A DNA stretch of 64,000 nt from UBA3064 sp023258775 (GCA_044355655.1 JBIKXS010000009.1:1-64000); one strand, 5' to 3'; shown: positions 43,994 through 53,529, numbered from the stretch's first letter. Numbers and translations: made by a program. Notes: generated from the sequence alone by a model not told the origin.

Positions 43994-45322
43994 ATGAAGC
44001 TCGCACTGTTGGCGACCGACTGGCTGATCTGGGGTGTTGTTGTGCTGTTTGCGCTATGGGTGCTAAGGCTTCGCAGGCAGCCAATGTACCTGGAGAACTG
44101 GCAAAAGGTTTTCATGAGACCTTCGGCCATGATCTCAGGCGTCGTGCTTGCATGTTTTATCAGCATTGCCCTCTTGGATTCAATCCGATGGCATAGCGAG
44201 AATCGTGCGGGTGAAGACGCGTTGTCTCTGCTTGATCGCACGCTTGACTCCTTGGTTCAAGCCAGAGAGCGACGCTATTCGGCACCGCTTGCCTATCTGT
44301 CTTTTCGAAAGGAATCCTTCGAACGCGATGGTCAAACGGTTCGTGACTACCCCCGATTGAAGTTTGGCGGCGCTCAACTTCAAGATCCAGACAGGCAGTG
44401 GTCTCTCGATATCTTAGAACGTACTGCAAAAGCGCTGGGGAAGGGTTTTGTCATTGTCTTTTTTGTCGGCTTATTTCTTCGCTGGTTATTGCGCAGGTCA
44501 CCATATCCCTGGGGTTGGGGATTCGCATGTTTTTCGCTCATTGTTCTTATCGCCATTTGGGTTGCGGAGCTATCAGCCGCCTACCATGTATTTGGTACTG
44601 ATCGGACTGGAAATTCGGTACTTTGGGTCGCGTTGAAAAGCATACGAACTGCTTTGGTCATCGGTGTTTTAACCACTTTGGTTGTGTTACCGCTTGCACT
44701 GGGGTTGGGGGTGATGGCGGGCTACTTCCGTGGGTGGGTTGATGAGGTGATCCAGTATGTTTACACCATGCTCTCGTCGATCCCAGACGTTTTACTAATT
44801 GCGGCAGCGGTCTTGCTATTACAGGTCAGTATCGATCAACATCCTGAGCTTTTTGACTCAGCGCTAGAGCGGTCAGATGCTCGATTGTTATTCCTGTGCC
44901 TGATCCTCGGGGTTACAGCGTTCACAGGACTTTGCCGACTAGTTCGCGGTGAGGCAATGAAATTGCGTGAATTGGAATACGTCCAGGCTGCAAGAGCTTT
45001 TGGTGTGTCCTCATTTAGAATTATCAGTAATCATATCGTTCCTAATTTAATGCATATCGTCTTGATATCGCTGGTAATGCAGTTTTCGGGTTTTGTGCTC
45101 GCCGAAGCAGTGCTCTCCTACGTGGGGGTGGGCGTTGATCCAAAGACCCCAAGTTTTGGCGTGATGATTAACGCGGCAAGAGCTGAACTTGCGGCCACTC
45201 CCGTAGTCTGGTGGACACTGGCAACTGCTTTTGTTTTTATGTTGATGCTTGTTCTAAGCGCCAATTTGTTTTCGGATGCGGTCAGAGACGCATTTGATCC
45301 ACGAGCGAGGCAGCGGTCATGA
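43994..45322 (+). CDS. Peptide-type ABC transporter permease, DppC/YejE class, enlarged (module 2)
   Basis: 442 residues from ATG 43994; the frame is open from GTG 43931, and neither start has a strong ribosome binding site. Two to three extra helices and a roughly 75-residue periplasmic loop (RENAGEDALSLL-like region to LERTAKALGK) precede the conserved FGTDRTGNSVLW segment. The permease core and EAA loop (LEYVQAARAFGVSSFRIISNH) are normal. Well above the usual 280-340 residues. Its stop overlaps the ATPase ATG by four bases. Confidence 0.9.
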   Translation: MKLALLATDWLIWGVVVLFALWVLRLRRQPMYLENWQKVFMRPSAMISGVVLACFISIALLDSIRWHSENRAGEDALSLLDRTLDSLVQARERRYSAPLAYLSFRKESFERDGQTVRDYPRLKFGGAQLQDPDRQWSLDILERTAKALGKGFVIVFFVGLFLRWLLRRSPYPWGWGFACFSLIVLIAIWVAELSAAYHVFGTDRTGNSVLWVALKSIRTALVIGVLTTLVVLPLALGLGVMAGYFRGWVDEVIQYVYTMLSSIPDVLLIAAAVLLLQVSIDQHPELFDSALERSDARLLFLCLILGVTAFTGLCRLVRGEAMKLRELEYVQAARAFGVSSFRIISNHIVPNLMHIVLISLVMQFSGFVLAEAVLSYVGVGVDPKTPSFGVMINAARAELAATPVVWWTLATAFVFMLMLVLSANLFSDAVRDAFDPRARQRS

Positions 45323-47226
45323 CGAAGCATGAGGCCTTAACCATTCGAGTGGAGGGCCTGTCCGTTGCTTTGCCAGGAATGATCAACGAGACCGAGATCT
45401 ACGATGTGATCGATCAGTTAAGCATAGCGATCGATCAGGGGAAAACTTTTGCGCTGGTCGGTGAGTCGGGCTCCGGTAAATCGATGACAGCATTATCGCT
45501 GCTTCGCCTTTTGCCCGAAGGTTTGCGGATTCGATCAGGTAAGGTTTTACTTGATGGACTGGATTTGTTTGCACTGCGTGAAATGGATATGTTACGAATT
45601 CGTGGTCGGCGTGTAGCGATGATTTTCCAAGAGCCCGCAACAAGCCTCAATCCTGTCATGACAGTGGGCAGGCAATTGCTCGAGGTGATTGAGAAACAAG
45701 GGATTGCCAAAGGCGCTGCAGCGCGGGCGATTGCGCTTGATTGGTTTTCTAGGGTCGGTCTCACGAACGCGTCGCAACGAATGAATGCCTATCCCTTCGA
45801 ACTTTCTGGCGGGCAGAAGCAACGGGTCATGATTGCAATGGCGCTTGCTGCTGAGCCCGATCTTCTGATTGCCGATGAACCAACCACGGCGCTTGATGTT
45901 AGTCTTCAAGCACAAATCATGGCCTTGCTTAAAGCCCTACAGCAAGAGCGTGGCATGGCAATGTTGCTAATTACTCATGATCTCGCTTTGGTCTCCGATG
46001 TTGCCGATCACATCGCTTTGATGTATGCAGGTCAAATCGTCGAATCGCGAAGCAGTAAAGATTTTTTCGCATCACCAAGGCATCCCTACGGGAGGCTCTT
46101 GTTGAAGGCTGTGCCTAAAGCAAGCGATCGCGGTAAGACCTTAGCGGCTATCGAAGGTACTGTCCCAACACTGCGTCAACGGTTTGCTGGGTGCCGTTTC
46201 GAGTCTCGCTGCCCGTGGGTGATCAAAGATTGTTCTGAGCTAGTCCCAGCATTTGAGGCGAAGTTCGGCGTCCGTTGTTTGCGAGGCGGCGAGATGCTTG
46301 AGTTCAGCCCTTCAGCGACCAAGCCAGACGATCACTTGGTGCACAACGCTGCAGAGCGCACGTTAAGGAGATCTTCATCTTCAATTGATACAGGGTTACA
46401 TCACTTGCCGATGGCCCTGCACGACAGTGAACGCAAGCGGTTGAAGCTATTGGAAGTCCAGGACCTTCGGGTTCGCTATCGTCGATCGGGTCGTTGGTTT
46501 GAGGCTGTGAGCGGCGTTGACATGACATTGCATCGTGGCGAGACGCTTGCCTTGGTTGGAGAATCGGGTTGCGGCAAGACGACCATCGGTAAAGCACTGA
46601 TGGGTTTGTTACCCGAGGATGCAAATGTTGAAGGCCAGGCAATTTTTACAGAAGACGGGCTACCGTTAATACCGCGGGGGCTCGGCAATAGACTAAAGAT
46701 CCAAACGCGGATGCAAATGATTTTTCAAGATCCATTTGCCTCTTTGAATCCTCGGATGCGGATTCAACAGGTGCTCGAAGAGGGTATGCGCAGTTTGCGT
46801 CGAGAGCTTTCGACTCAGCAAGGTTTTGATGTCATCAAATCACTGCTTGAGCAGGTTGGCTTAGGCGCTGAGGTCTTAAATCGATATCCCCACGAGTTTT
46901 CTGGTGGTCAGCGACAAAGAATCGCGATCGCCCGTGCTTTGGCGGTTGAGCCTCGCGTGTTAATTTGCGACGAGCCCACCTCTGCGCTCGATGTATCGGT
47001 ACAGGCACAGATCCTGAATCTTCTTGTGAGATTGAGGGATTCGCTTGGACTAAGCCTTGTTTTTATAACCCATAACATCGGTGTCGTTGAATTTCTGGCC
47101 GATCGGATCGCTGTCATGAAAGATGGAAAGATTCTTGAACAAGGCGAATCGAACGATGTCCTTGGTTACCCCACGCATCCTTATACGCGTGATTTACTCC
47201 GTTCGGTACCTCGTCTTAGGGTTTGA
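45319..47226 (+). CDS. Double ATP-binding protein of peptide-type ABC transporter (module 2)
   Basis: 635 residues, two ABC domains. Domain 1: Walker A GESGSGKS, signature LSGGQKQR, Walker B LLIADEPTT, then an Opp-type C-terminal extension with the Cys-containing GCRFESRCPW (about residues 290-299). Domain 2: Walker A GESGCGKT, signature FSGGQRQR, Walker B LICDEPTSALD. The remnant of the OppD-type [Fe-S]/Cys extension after domain 1 is absent from the module 1 ATPase. ATGA overlap with the permease; last gene of the cluster. Confidence 0.95.
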   Translation: MTKHEALTIRVEGLSVALPGMINETEIYDVIDQLSIAIDQGKTFALVGESGSGKSMTALSLLRLLPEGLRIRSGKVLLDGLDLFALREMDMLRIRGRRVAMIFQEPATSLNPVMTVGRQLLEVIEKQGIAKGAAARAIALDWFSRVGLTNASQRMNAYPFELSGGQKQRVMIAMALAAEPDLLIADEPTTALDVSLQAQIMALLKALQQERGMAMLLITHDLALVSDVADHIALMYAGQIVESRSSKDFFASPRHPYGRLLLKAVPKASDRGKTLAAIEGTVPTLRQRFAGCRFESRCPWVIKDCSELVPAFEAKFGVRCLRGGEMLEFSPSATKPDDHLVHNAAERTLRRSSSSIDTGLHHLPMALHDSERKRLKLLEVQDLRVRYRRSGRWFEAVSGVDMTLHRGETLALVGESGCGKTTIGKALMGLLPEDANVEGQAIFTEDGLPLIPRGLGNRLKIQTRMQMIFQDPFASLNPRMRIQQVLEEGMRSLRRELSTQQGFDVIKSLLEQVGLGAEVLNRYPHEFSGGQRQRIAIARALAVEPRVLICDEPTSALDVSVQAQILNLLVRLRDSLGLSLVFITHNIGVVEFLADRIAVMKDGKILEQGESNDVLGYPTHPYTRDLLRSVPRLRV

Positions 47227-47244
47227 ATTAGTGAGCTCGTCTGT

Positions 47245-48678
47245 CTAGCGATTCGCCGCAGCGTGTACCATCCAAAGCTTGGCTAGCTCGCCAGTACCAT
47301 CGCCTCTTATCTCAGAAAACACTGTACGGGCTTTATCTTTTTGCCCTGCGATCAAGAGCGCTGCGCCATAAAGTAATTTCGCATCGTCTGGCCGCTTGAT
47401 GCCCTTGATGGTAAGGCCTTTTTCCATGAGGCGTATGCCATCTGCACTATCGCCAGCCAGAACCAAACTGTAGCCGACATTGAGCATCGCGTTGCCGTCT
47501 TTGCCGGCAGAGGCCTCTTGCTTAAGTGCATTTAAGCCTTTGCGGTCCTCTTCAACGCTTTTCGCAATCATTGATCGCAAACGACGATGTCGATCAGCCT
47601 CATCGCCATGTCCAAGTACTTTATCGGTGAAGCCCTTTTCAAGGAATCGTTGCGCCTCAAGCGAAAAGCCGGCGGTCAAGGCGATCTGGGCGTATTCGAA
47701 GTACTCATTGGCGCTTACTAAGTTAGCTGTTGCCATCTTGAGTCGGGCAACATCCATCACGAGGCGGTCTGGAAAGCCTTGACGGGTTGAAACACGGTAG
47801 ATTGCTTCGGCCCAGTAATCCTTCTTCGGGTAGAAACTAAGAAGCTTTTCAACTGTGCTTGCATAGCCAATGGCATCTTTCTTGCGTTGGTATATCGATG
47901 CTAGAAGTTGTAATCGATCCTCAGGTGGCGTCTTGTTTGCTTTCTCGAGCAGTTCTATGTCCACAATCATCTCTCGAGCGGCACCATCGAGGTCACCTGC
48001 CATATACATCGATTGAATCCATAACGATCGCATGCTGCTCTCGAGTCCGCCTTCTTTGAAATAGCGTGCGCACCACTCCGCTGTTTTGCTATAGTTTTTG
48101 GCTCTATAGAAGTTGGCTGCAATCGCCTCGATTATTTTCATTTTTTGGGCGGCAGGTATACGCCCGCTGGCAATCACGGCTTCAAAGGATTTGGCAGCTG
48201 TATCGGCGTCACCTGATAGGCTCGCAGCGCTACCCCGGAGATGATCAATGATATAGTTCTCATAAGCAGTGCGATTGGCAAAAACATCGAGTTCTTTCAG
48301 CTTTTGCAAGGCATCCTGGCCCTTACCCGCTTTGAGAAGTTCCTGAATCAACTGCAATGGCTTTGCCATTTCGGGGCGGACTGTGTCGGGATTTGAGCTG
48401 CTTCTACTAGCCTTAGCGTTGCTATCTGACGCAGCCGAAGCAAGTTGAGCGAGCGGTTTGATAGGCAGGCTAGCGCCCTCAGCGCTTGCTGCATAAGGCC
48501 ATGTCAGCAAGCCAACAAGCACGAGGATTGCGCTCATTATGTAGTAACTCACTGAGTGTCCATTCATCTCGATGCCACCCATCTTAAGACCACTCATCTT
48601 AAGACCACCCATCTCGATGCCACCCATCTTTACACTATTCATCTTGTTGCGACTCGATCTGAGCTTGATGCGATGCAT
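47245..48678 (-). CDS. TPR-like periplasmic protein of the TonB-ExbB-ExbD-ExbD cluster
   Basis: 477 residues. N-terminal region: a basic stretch, then five Met-led pentapeptides (MGGIE, MGGLK, MSGLK, MGGIE, MNGHS), then a signal segment (IMSAILVLVGLLTWPYAASA). The rest is helical repeats of TPR type, such as AAKSFEAVIASGRIPAAQKM and RLMEKGLTIKGIKRPDDAKLLYGAALLIAG. It lies 14 bp after the second exbD gene. TPR proteins of this sort accompany two-ExbD TonB systems in several proteobacteria; the role is unknown. Which of several in-frame ATGs is used cannot be decided. Confidence 0.85.
   Translation of the reverse strand: MHRIKLRSSRNKMNSVKMGGIEMGGLKMSGLKMGGIEMNGHSVSYYIMSAILVLVGLLTWPYAASAEGASLPIKPLAQLASAASDSNAKASRSSSNPDTVRPEMAKPLQLIQELLKAGKGQDALQKLKELDVFANRTAYENYIIDHLRGSAASLSGDADTAAKSFEAVIASGRIPAAQKMKIIEAIAANFYRAKNYSKTAEWCARYFKEGGLESSMRSLWIQSMYMAGDLDGAAREMIVDIELLEKANKTPPEDRLQLLASIYQRKKDAIGYASTVEKLLSFYPKKDYWAEAIYRVSTRQGFPDRLVMDVARLKMATANLVSANEYFEYAQIALTAGFSLEAQRFLEKGFTDKVLGHGDEADRHRRLRSMIAKSVEEDRKGLNALKQEASAGKDGNAMLNVGYSLVLAGDSADGIRLMEKGLTIKGIKRPDDAKLLYGAALLIAGQKDKARTVFSEIRGDGTGELAKLWMVHAAANR
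48565..48639 (-). repeat. 15-bp tandem repeat (five units) carrying in-frame ATG codons
   Basis: Units at 48565, 48580, 48595, 48610 and 48625, each starting CATCT on the plus strand and giving an in-frame ATG on the minus strand. Units 1 and 4 are identical, units 2 and 3 differ at one base; the fifth is diverged. Confidence 0.92.
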
Positions 48679-48692
48679 GATGTGGCCGGGGG

Positions 48693-49118
48693 TTAATTGT
48701 TAAACTGTTCATTGCCTACCATACCGACTTTGGTTACGCCGATTCTTTGGGCAGCCGCAAGTACCGCAGCCACGTGCTCGTACTTAACGAGTTTATTAGG
48801 GCGAAGATGAACCTCGGCTTGGTCTGATTGTGCCGCTACCTCGCTAAGCTTGGATTCGAGGCTCATGCGGTCAGCGAGCGCCTGGCCGTTCCAATAAATC
48901 GTACCGTCAAAATCCACATCAATTTTGATAACTGTTGGTTGCTTGAATTGCGGGGGCGGATTACCAATTGGCATATTCATCTTGACCGCATGGGTTTGAA
49001 TCGGGATTGTGATGATAAGCATAATCAATAGCACGAGCATCACATCAATTAAGGGCGTGGTGTTGATTTCAACCATGACCTCATCGTCACCGCTTGCAGA
49101 GCCAATTTGTATCGCCAT
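48693..49118 (-). CDS. exbD: ExbD-family biopolymer transport protein (second copy)
   Basis: 141 residues. The membrane helix follows VEINTTPLIDVMLVLLIMLII (about residues 16-36) with the conserved Asp. Periplasmic domain with VHLRPNKLVKYEHVAAVLAAAQRIG. ATG has AGGG upstream and lies 12 bp after the first exbD gene. The two ExbD proteins share the fold and helix motif but differ in the periplasmic part, so they are not recent duplicates. Confidence 0.95.
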   Translation of the reverse strand: MAIQIGSASGDDEVMVEINTTPLIDVMLVLLIMLIITIPIQTHAVKMNMPIGNPPPQFKQPTVIKIDVDFDGTIYWNGQALADRMSLESKLSEVAAQSDQAEVHLRPNKLVKYEHVAAVLAAAQRIGVTKVGMVGNEQFNN

Positions 49119-49130
49119 TTGGAAACCCTA

Positions 49131-49562
49131 TTAACGACTGTTTTTCGGTGGCGGTTCGGTAATGAAACCGACTTTCACGATGCCAGCGCGCTGACAGGCT
49201 AGCACCACTTTACCCACAAATTCATAGCGACCGTCCTTGTCACCCCGAATATGTACTTCAGGCTGCGGATCAATAACGGCCGACTTTTTCAGTCGATTGA
49301 CCAGGGTTTCCTGATCCGGAACACGGGCCTCGTTCCAAAAGACGTCGCCGTCTTTGGTGACTGATAAGACGATATTTTCCGGCTTTGTTTGTGTTGGCAG
49401 ATTGCGCTCTTTGGGCAGGTCAACTGCAGCGGTCTGTGTAATGACTGGGATGGTGATCAAAAAGATAATCAACAATACCAGCATCACATCGACCAACGGT
49501 GTTGTGTTAATCGTTGAAACGAGTTCGTCTTCTTCGCTTTGTGCGCCGAAATTCATTGCCAC
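49131..49562 (-). CDS. exbD: ExbD-family biopolymer transport protein (first copy)
   Basis: 143 residues from a GTG at 49562 with GGAG eight bases upstream (an ATG follows two codons later). Helix motif STINTTPLVDVMLVLLIIFLI (about residues 16-36) with the proton-conducting Asp; periplasmic domain with PEVHIRGDKDGRYEFVGKVV. Lies 85 bp after exbB on the same strand. Confidence 0.95.
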   Translation of the reverse strand: MAMNFGAQSEEDELVSTINTTPLVDVMLVLLIIFLITIPVITQTAAVDLPKERNLPTQTKPENIVLSVTKDGDVFWNEARVPDQETLVNRLKKSAVIDPQPEVHIRGDKDGRYEFVGKVVLACQRAGIVKVGFITEPPPKNSR

Positions 49563-49647
49563 GTTCGAATCTCCGAATAGGTTCCGATGATACCCAGACA
49601 ATGCACCGGTTGTGCTGCGCAAGGCGCAGGTTGAGCCTCGCGTAGCT

Positions 49648-50571
49648 TTAGCCTCTAACTTCTTTATTTCCGCTGAGCAATACCGCGTGAATATCCGAAG
49701 CAAAGCGTCGGACCTGTTCCATGGCTACCTTGTTTCGGCGAACCAGCCAGTTGTAGCCCATAACCGCGGGAACTGCAGCACCTAGTCCAATGGCAGTCAT
49801 GATTAGTGCTTCACCGACCGGGCCGGCAACTTTGTCAATCGATGCTTGTCCTGCAACGCCGATGGCGGTGAGCGCGTGGTAAATACCCCAAACCGTTCCA
49901 AACAAGCCAACAAAGGGTGCCGTTGATCCAACCGTTGCCAAGAAGGCAAGCCCTGTTTGCAATTTATTATTGATGGTGTCAACAGCCTGTTGAACCGCCA
50001 TGCCGATCCAGGTGTGCTTATCGACATGCTGACCAAGGCTGCCACGGTGATTCACATCTGCTTTGAGTCCGGATTCAGCAATAAACCTAAGCGCACTGTC
50101 GTCACCGAGTGCGTTGGCGCCAGCTTCAACAGAGGCTGCGCTCCAAAAGCTTTGTTTTGCCTCGTTAAGTTGCCGAATCAGCTTTGATTGCTCAAGAAAT
50201 TTCACAATGCCGATATACCAGGTGCCAATCGACATGATGAGCATCATGATTAAGGTCCCTTTAGCAACAAAATCGCCTTGTGCCCAAAGCGCATCCAAGC
50301 CATACGGGTTGTTGACGCTTTCAAGCTTTTCCCCGCTGCTCAGCTTGGTAGCCGCAGGCGCATCGGTACTCGAGGAAGTAGGGTTGGCAATCAAGGGGTT
50401 CGCTGATGTGCTGACTTCCTGAGCTTTATCCGCAGGTGCCGTGCTGGATTTGGAGGTCGCGGTTTTCGCTTCCTTGCTGCTTTGGGCGAGCACAACGGTC
50501 GGCGAACCGAGGAGCTGTAGCGCGGAAAAAACGATAACAGATGCGAGGCGAATCTTTGCAACAGGGGACAT
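49648..50571 (-). CDS. exbB: ExbB-family proton channel protein with signal-peptide extension
   Basis: 307 residues from ATG 50571, which has AAGGA about nine bases upstream; the frame is open 13 codons further. Unlike short ExbB, it begins with a signal-like hydrophobic segment (IRLASVIVFSALQLLG), then a Ser/Thr/Ala-rich stretch of about 60 residues, then the three-helix MotA/TolQ/ExbB core with STAPFVGLFGTVWGIYHAL (about residues 217-235) and PVGEALIMTAIGLGAAVPAV. Long ExbBs of this type are known in Pseudomonas and relatives. Its start lies within the end of tonB. Confidence 0.94.
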   Translation of the reverse strand: MSPVAKIRLASVIVFSALQLLGSPTVVLAQSSKEAKTATSKSSTAPADKAQEVSTSANPLIANPTSSSTDAPAATKLSSGEKLESVNNPYGLDALWAQGDFVAKGTLIMMLIMSIGTWYIGIVKFLEQSKLIRQLNEAKQSFWSAASVEAGANALGDDSALRFIAESGLKADVNHRGSLGQHVDKHTWIGMAVQQAVDTINNKLQTGLAFLATVGSTAPFVGLFGTVWGIYHALTAIGVAGQASIDKVAGPVGEALIMTAIGLGAAVPAVMGYNWLVRRNKVAMEQVRRFASDIHAVLLSGNKEVRG

Positions 50572-50594
50572 GAAGAAAGTCCTTTTCAAGGTTT

Positions 50595-51287
50595 TCAGTC
50601 TAATTTCCATACCACTTCAAGCGTTGCTGAACTTTTTTCAAGCTTCCCATTGACCATTCCCGCTTTAAATTTGCAGGTTTCGAGCAATTTTCTAGCTGCT
50701 TGGTCAAGACGACGATATCCGCTTGATTTTTCCACCTCGACAGAAGAAAGACTGCCGTTTGCTTCAACAACGAATCGCAACAGCACGGTGCCCGTCTCGT
50801 TAAGTTGTCTCGACTGCCGGGGATAATACTCGTCAGAATTTGAGCAGGTCTTACCATCAATTGACGCCGGATAGCTCGGTAGAGACGGGGGTGGCGCTTG
50901 GGGGGTAGACGGGGCGGCCACAACCGGTGGTGGAGCGGGTGGCGCAGGCGGTGCAGGTATGAAAGGCGCAGGTGGTGGCGGTTTCGAAGTCACTGCACTA
51001 ATGACATTAGGAGGAGGCGGCGTTGCAATCTGTATCTCGGGCAGAGGTACGAAGGGCGGTGGCGGTGCCGTCATCTTTGGCGGCGTCGGCAGGGGCGGAG
51101 GGGGCTTTGGCGGCGGCGGCTTAAGTTCTTCGATAATCTTGGTTTCAAGCGGCGGTTTAATTACTTCAACTACTTTTCTCGCAAGACCACTCACAAGTGC
51201 ATAAGCAATCGCAATATGCACGACGACGGCAATAATCAGGCCAGTCGCTCGGCGATTCGTTCTGCTCTCGCGGTCAGAGAAGTCCAA
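50595..51287 (-). CDS. tonB: TonB energy transducer
   Basis: 230 residues: one N-terminal helix (ATGLIIAVVVHIAIAYALVSG), a long proline-rich spacer (about residues 44-140; PPPPKPPPPLPTPPKM and similar), and a C-terminal TonB domain with GTVLLRFVVEANGSLSSVEV and SSGYRRLDQAARKLLETC. The start is a TTG inside the end of mltD (14-bp overlap), with no ribosome binding site of its own, so translation is probably coupled. No TonB-dependent receptor lies in the window. Confidence 0.95.
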   Translation of the reverse strand: MDFSDRESRTNRRATGLIIAVVVHIAIAYALVSGLARKVVEVIKPPLETKIIEELKPPPPKPPPPLPTPPKMTAPPPPFVPLPEIQIATPPPPNVISAVTSKPPPPAPFIPAPPAPPAPPPVVAAPSTPQAPPPSLPSYPASIDGKTCSNSDEYYPRQSRQLNETGTVLLRFVVEANGSLSSVEVEKSSGYRRLDQAARKLLETCKFKAGMVNGKLEKSSATLEVVWKLD

Positions 51288-53529
51288 GGCTGACGGTTGA
51301 CTGACTGCTCGCCGTCACTCGAGGGGTAGGCTTAGGACCCGTATCAGGACTGAGCTTTTGATCTGGATTGGGCTTTGGCTTTGCGGATTTATCACGATCC
51401 AGATTCGGATTGCTCCCATTCGCTTTACTTGCCTCAGCGCTCGCTTGCGGTTGTTGCGCCGGCTTGCTTACTTGGCTGGACGGCTTTGCGGCTTGATTTG
51501 AGGCCTTAATCGCCTTATTGGGATCAACGGCCTGCGGCTTTTGATCTTTAACCGTCTTGGTTTTGGGCTGTTCAGCCGGCTTGCCGTTCACGACTGGCCT
51601 GGTTGTGGCTTGGGCCTTGACGGCCCCATCCCTGGGACTCGCGGACTCTAGTTTTGGCTTTACCGCCTCATCCTTGGTTTTGGCGACTTCTTTGTTGCTC
51701 TCTGAGCTTGCTCGAGGTGCCACGAGCTCGGTGGCAATCACCTTGGAGACACCCGATTCATTGGTTAGCACGGTTTGCGCGCTCGCTGGTTTAACAAGCA
51801 GTCGCATTCCCAACTTCACCTCATGCTTGAGATTGTTCCAGGCCTGAAGACTTGCAGCGGTAATGCCATAACGTCTGGCAATCGATTCGGTCGTTTCTTT
51901 TTTGCCAACACGGTGATAAATCGCCGGTCGCTGAACTTTTTCAAGAATCCTTGGGCCGTCAAAGCTTGTCATAACCGTGATAGCGCTTGCCTTGTCATCA
52001 GGAGAGGGCGCGAGCAGTCGAGTGCCAGGGAGTACTTTGGCCGATCGCAGCCCGTTGGCGCGCATGATTTCCTGTGCACTTGTCCCTAACTTGGTCGCAA
52101 GCGTCTGTATGCTTTCGCCTTGCTCCAGGGTGTAGGGTCGCCATCTTGAAAAGGGCTTATTGGCATCTTCGTGTGCTTTCATCGCAGCCAGGAATGAATC
52201 AACCCGATCTGCTGGAATCTTGATTTGATCGTTTGTGCGTGCCGCGATTACAGGCCGATTGTGGGCCGGGTTGAGCGACACAAACTCATCTTCGGACATG
52301 CCAGCAAATCGCGCAGCAAGCTTCAGATCAAGATGCAGGGGCGCCTCCACTTCAACAAAGTAAGGCTTATTTGGCAGGGATGGGAGTCGAACATTGAACG
52401 ATGCAGGGTTTGCAACGATCTCGCGTAGCGCCATGAGTTTTGGAACGTAATGGCGAGTCTCCTGGGGCATATTAAGGGATAGATAATCTGCAGGCTTACC
52501 GCTTGCCTGGTTCTTTCGCATCGCTCGGCCAACAGCGCCTTCGCCCCAGTTATAAGAGGCAAGTGCAAGGAACCAGTCGTTACCCTGTAATTCATAAATC
52601 TTTTGTAGATAATCGAGCGCAGCATGGGTGGAGTGGACCGGGTCACGTCGGTTATCGACCCACCAATTCTGGGAAAGGTTATACGCTTTGCCGGTTGAAG
52701 GAATAAACTGCCAAAGACCCGCAGCTTTAGCTGGTGACATTGCGCTTGGATTCATCGCGCTTTCAACAAAAGGCAACAGGGCTAATTCGCCTGGCATGCC
52801 GCGTCGTTCAATCTCTTCAACGATATAAAATAGATATCTCGAGCCCCGCTCAAACATACGCTCCAGATACTCGGGCTTATGGGTGTAGTACTGGATATGT
52901 TTACTGACAAGTGGCGAATCGAGTGCTGGCAATGCAAAACCAGCGCGCATGCGATCCCAGATGTCCTTGTAATCAGGCCGCAATACTGCGACCCCATCGA
53001 TCGGCTGATCTGCTTCTGCTGGTGGATCGAGTCTTGGCTCTGCGAGCGGCTCGCCACGATCACTGAGGACAACACTGCTATGGCTTCGGTCGTCGGTTTG
53101 AAGTGCCGTGCTAAGGAAAGTTTTGGTGCCATCAGGAACCATGCCAACCTGCACAAACCCGCTTCCAAGACGTTCAACTCGGTCGTCGGCTGATAATCGA
53201 ACAAAGCCGTCACCCGAAACGTGGTCGTCTTGGGAAAAAGGAAAACGCGCCATGAGCGCACGCAATTCGCGCCTAATCTCGCTGGGATTGGCGATAAAGG
53301 CATCGGGTAGGGCTTGATTCTCGAGGTCGAGTTGGACGCGCTTTTCTACGGCTGAACCCTTCGCGCTCAATGCCGAGCTATTGTCGCTAGGCGAGAAGAT
53401 GCCGCTTTCGCCAGGTAGCGACGCGCAACCTTGGACGAAATTAATCCCTACCAAAAGAGAAAGTAGTTGAAGTTGTTGTTTGAAGCGCATGATCAAGCGC
53501 CGAATCTTATACCAAAACCATACCTGCAT
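51274..53529 (-). CDS. mltD: Membrane-bound lytic murein transglycosylase D-like lipoprotein with LysM domains
   Basis: 751 residues. Lipobox FVQGC gives an acylated Cys near residue 35. SLT catalytic domain at about residues 240-370, with the catalytic Glu in LLPFVESAMNPSAMSPAKAAGLW. Two LysM repeats (YTLEQGESIQTLATKLGTS and YHRVGKKETTESIARRYGIT), then a roughly 150-residue Lys/Pro/Gln-rich tail. The ATG overlaps the gloB stop (TGATG); Met14 (53490) is the alternative that gives a standard lipoprotein leader. gloB next to mltD is a common pair. Confidence 0.94.
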   Translation of the reverse strand: MQVWFWYKIRRLIMRFKQQLQLLSLLVGINFVQGCASLPGESGIFSPSDNSSALSAKGSAVEKRVQLDLENQALPDAFIANPSEIRRELRALMARFPFSQDDHVSGDGFVRLSADDRVERLGSGFVQVGMVPDGTKTFLSTALQTDDRSHSSVVLSDRGEPLAEPRLDPPAEADQPIDGVAVLRPDYKDIWDRMRAGFALPALDSPLVSKHIQYYTHKPEYLERMFERGSRYLFYIVEEIERRGMPGELALLPFVESAMNPSAMSPAKAAGLWQFIPSTGKAYNLSQNWWVDNRRDPVHSTHAALDYLQKIYELQGNDWFLALASYNWGEGAVGRAMRKNQASGKPADYLSLNMPQETRHYVPKLMALREIVANPASFNVRLPSLPNKPYFVEVEAPLHLDLKLAARFAGMSEDEFVSLNPAHNRPVIAARTNDQIKIPADRVDSFLAAMKAHEDANKPFSRWRPYTLEQGESIQTLATKLGTSAQEIMRANGLRSAKVLPGTRLLAPSPDDKASAITVMTSFDGPRILEKVQRPAIYHRVGKKETTESIARRYGITAASLQAWNNLKHEVKLGMRLLVKPASAQTVLTNESGVSKVIATELVAPRASSESNKEVAKTKDEAVKPKLESASPRDGAVKAQATTRPVVNGKPAEQPKTKTVKDQKPQAVDPNKAIKASNQAAKPSSQVSKPAQQPQASAEASKANGSNPNLDRDKSAKPKPNPDQKLSPDTGPKPTPRVTASSQSTVSLGLL

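Noticed and set aside
48693..49562. Pseudogene duplicate of exbD
   Set aside because: Both ExbD genes have intact frames, the helix motif with its Asp, and own ribosome binding sites; they differ too much for a recent copy.
50898..51293. Arg/Gly/Trp-rich plus-strand frame opposite tonB
   Set aside because: It is the shadow of the proline-rich TonB spacer; the repeat character comes from the CCN codons.
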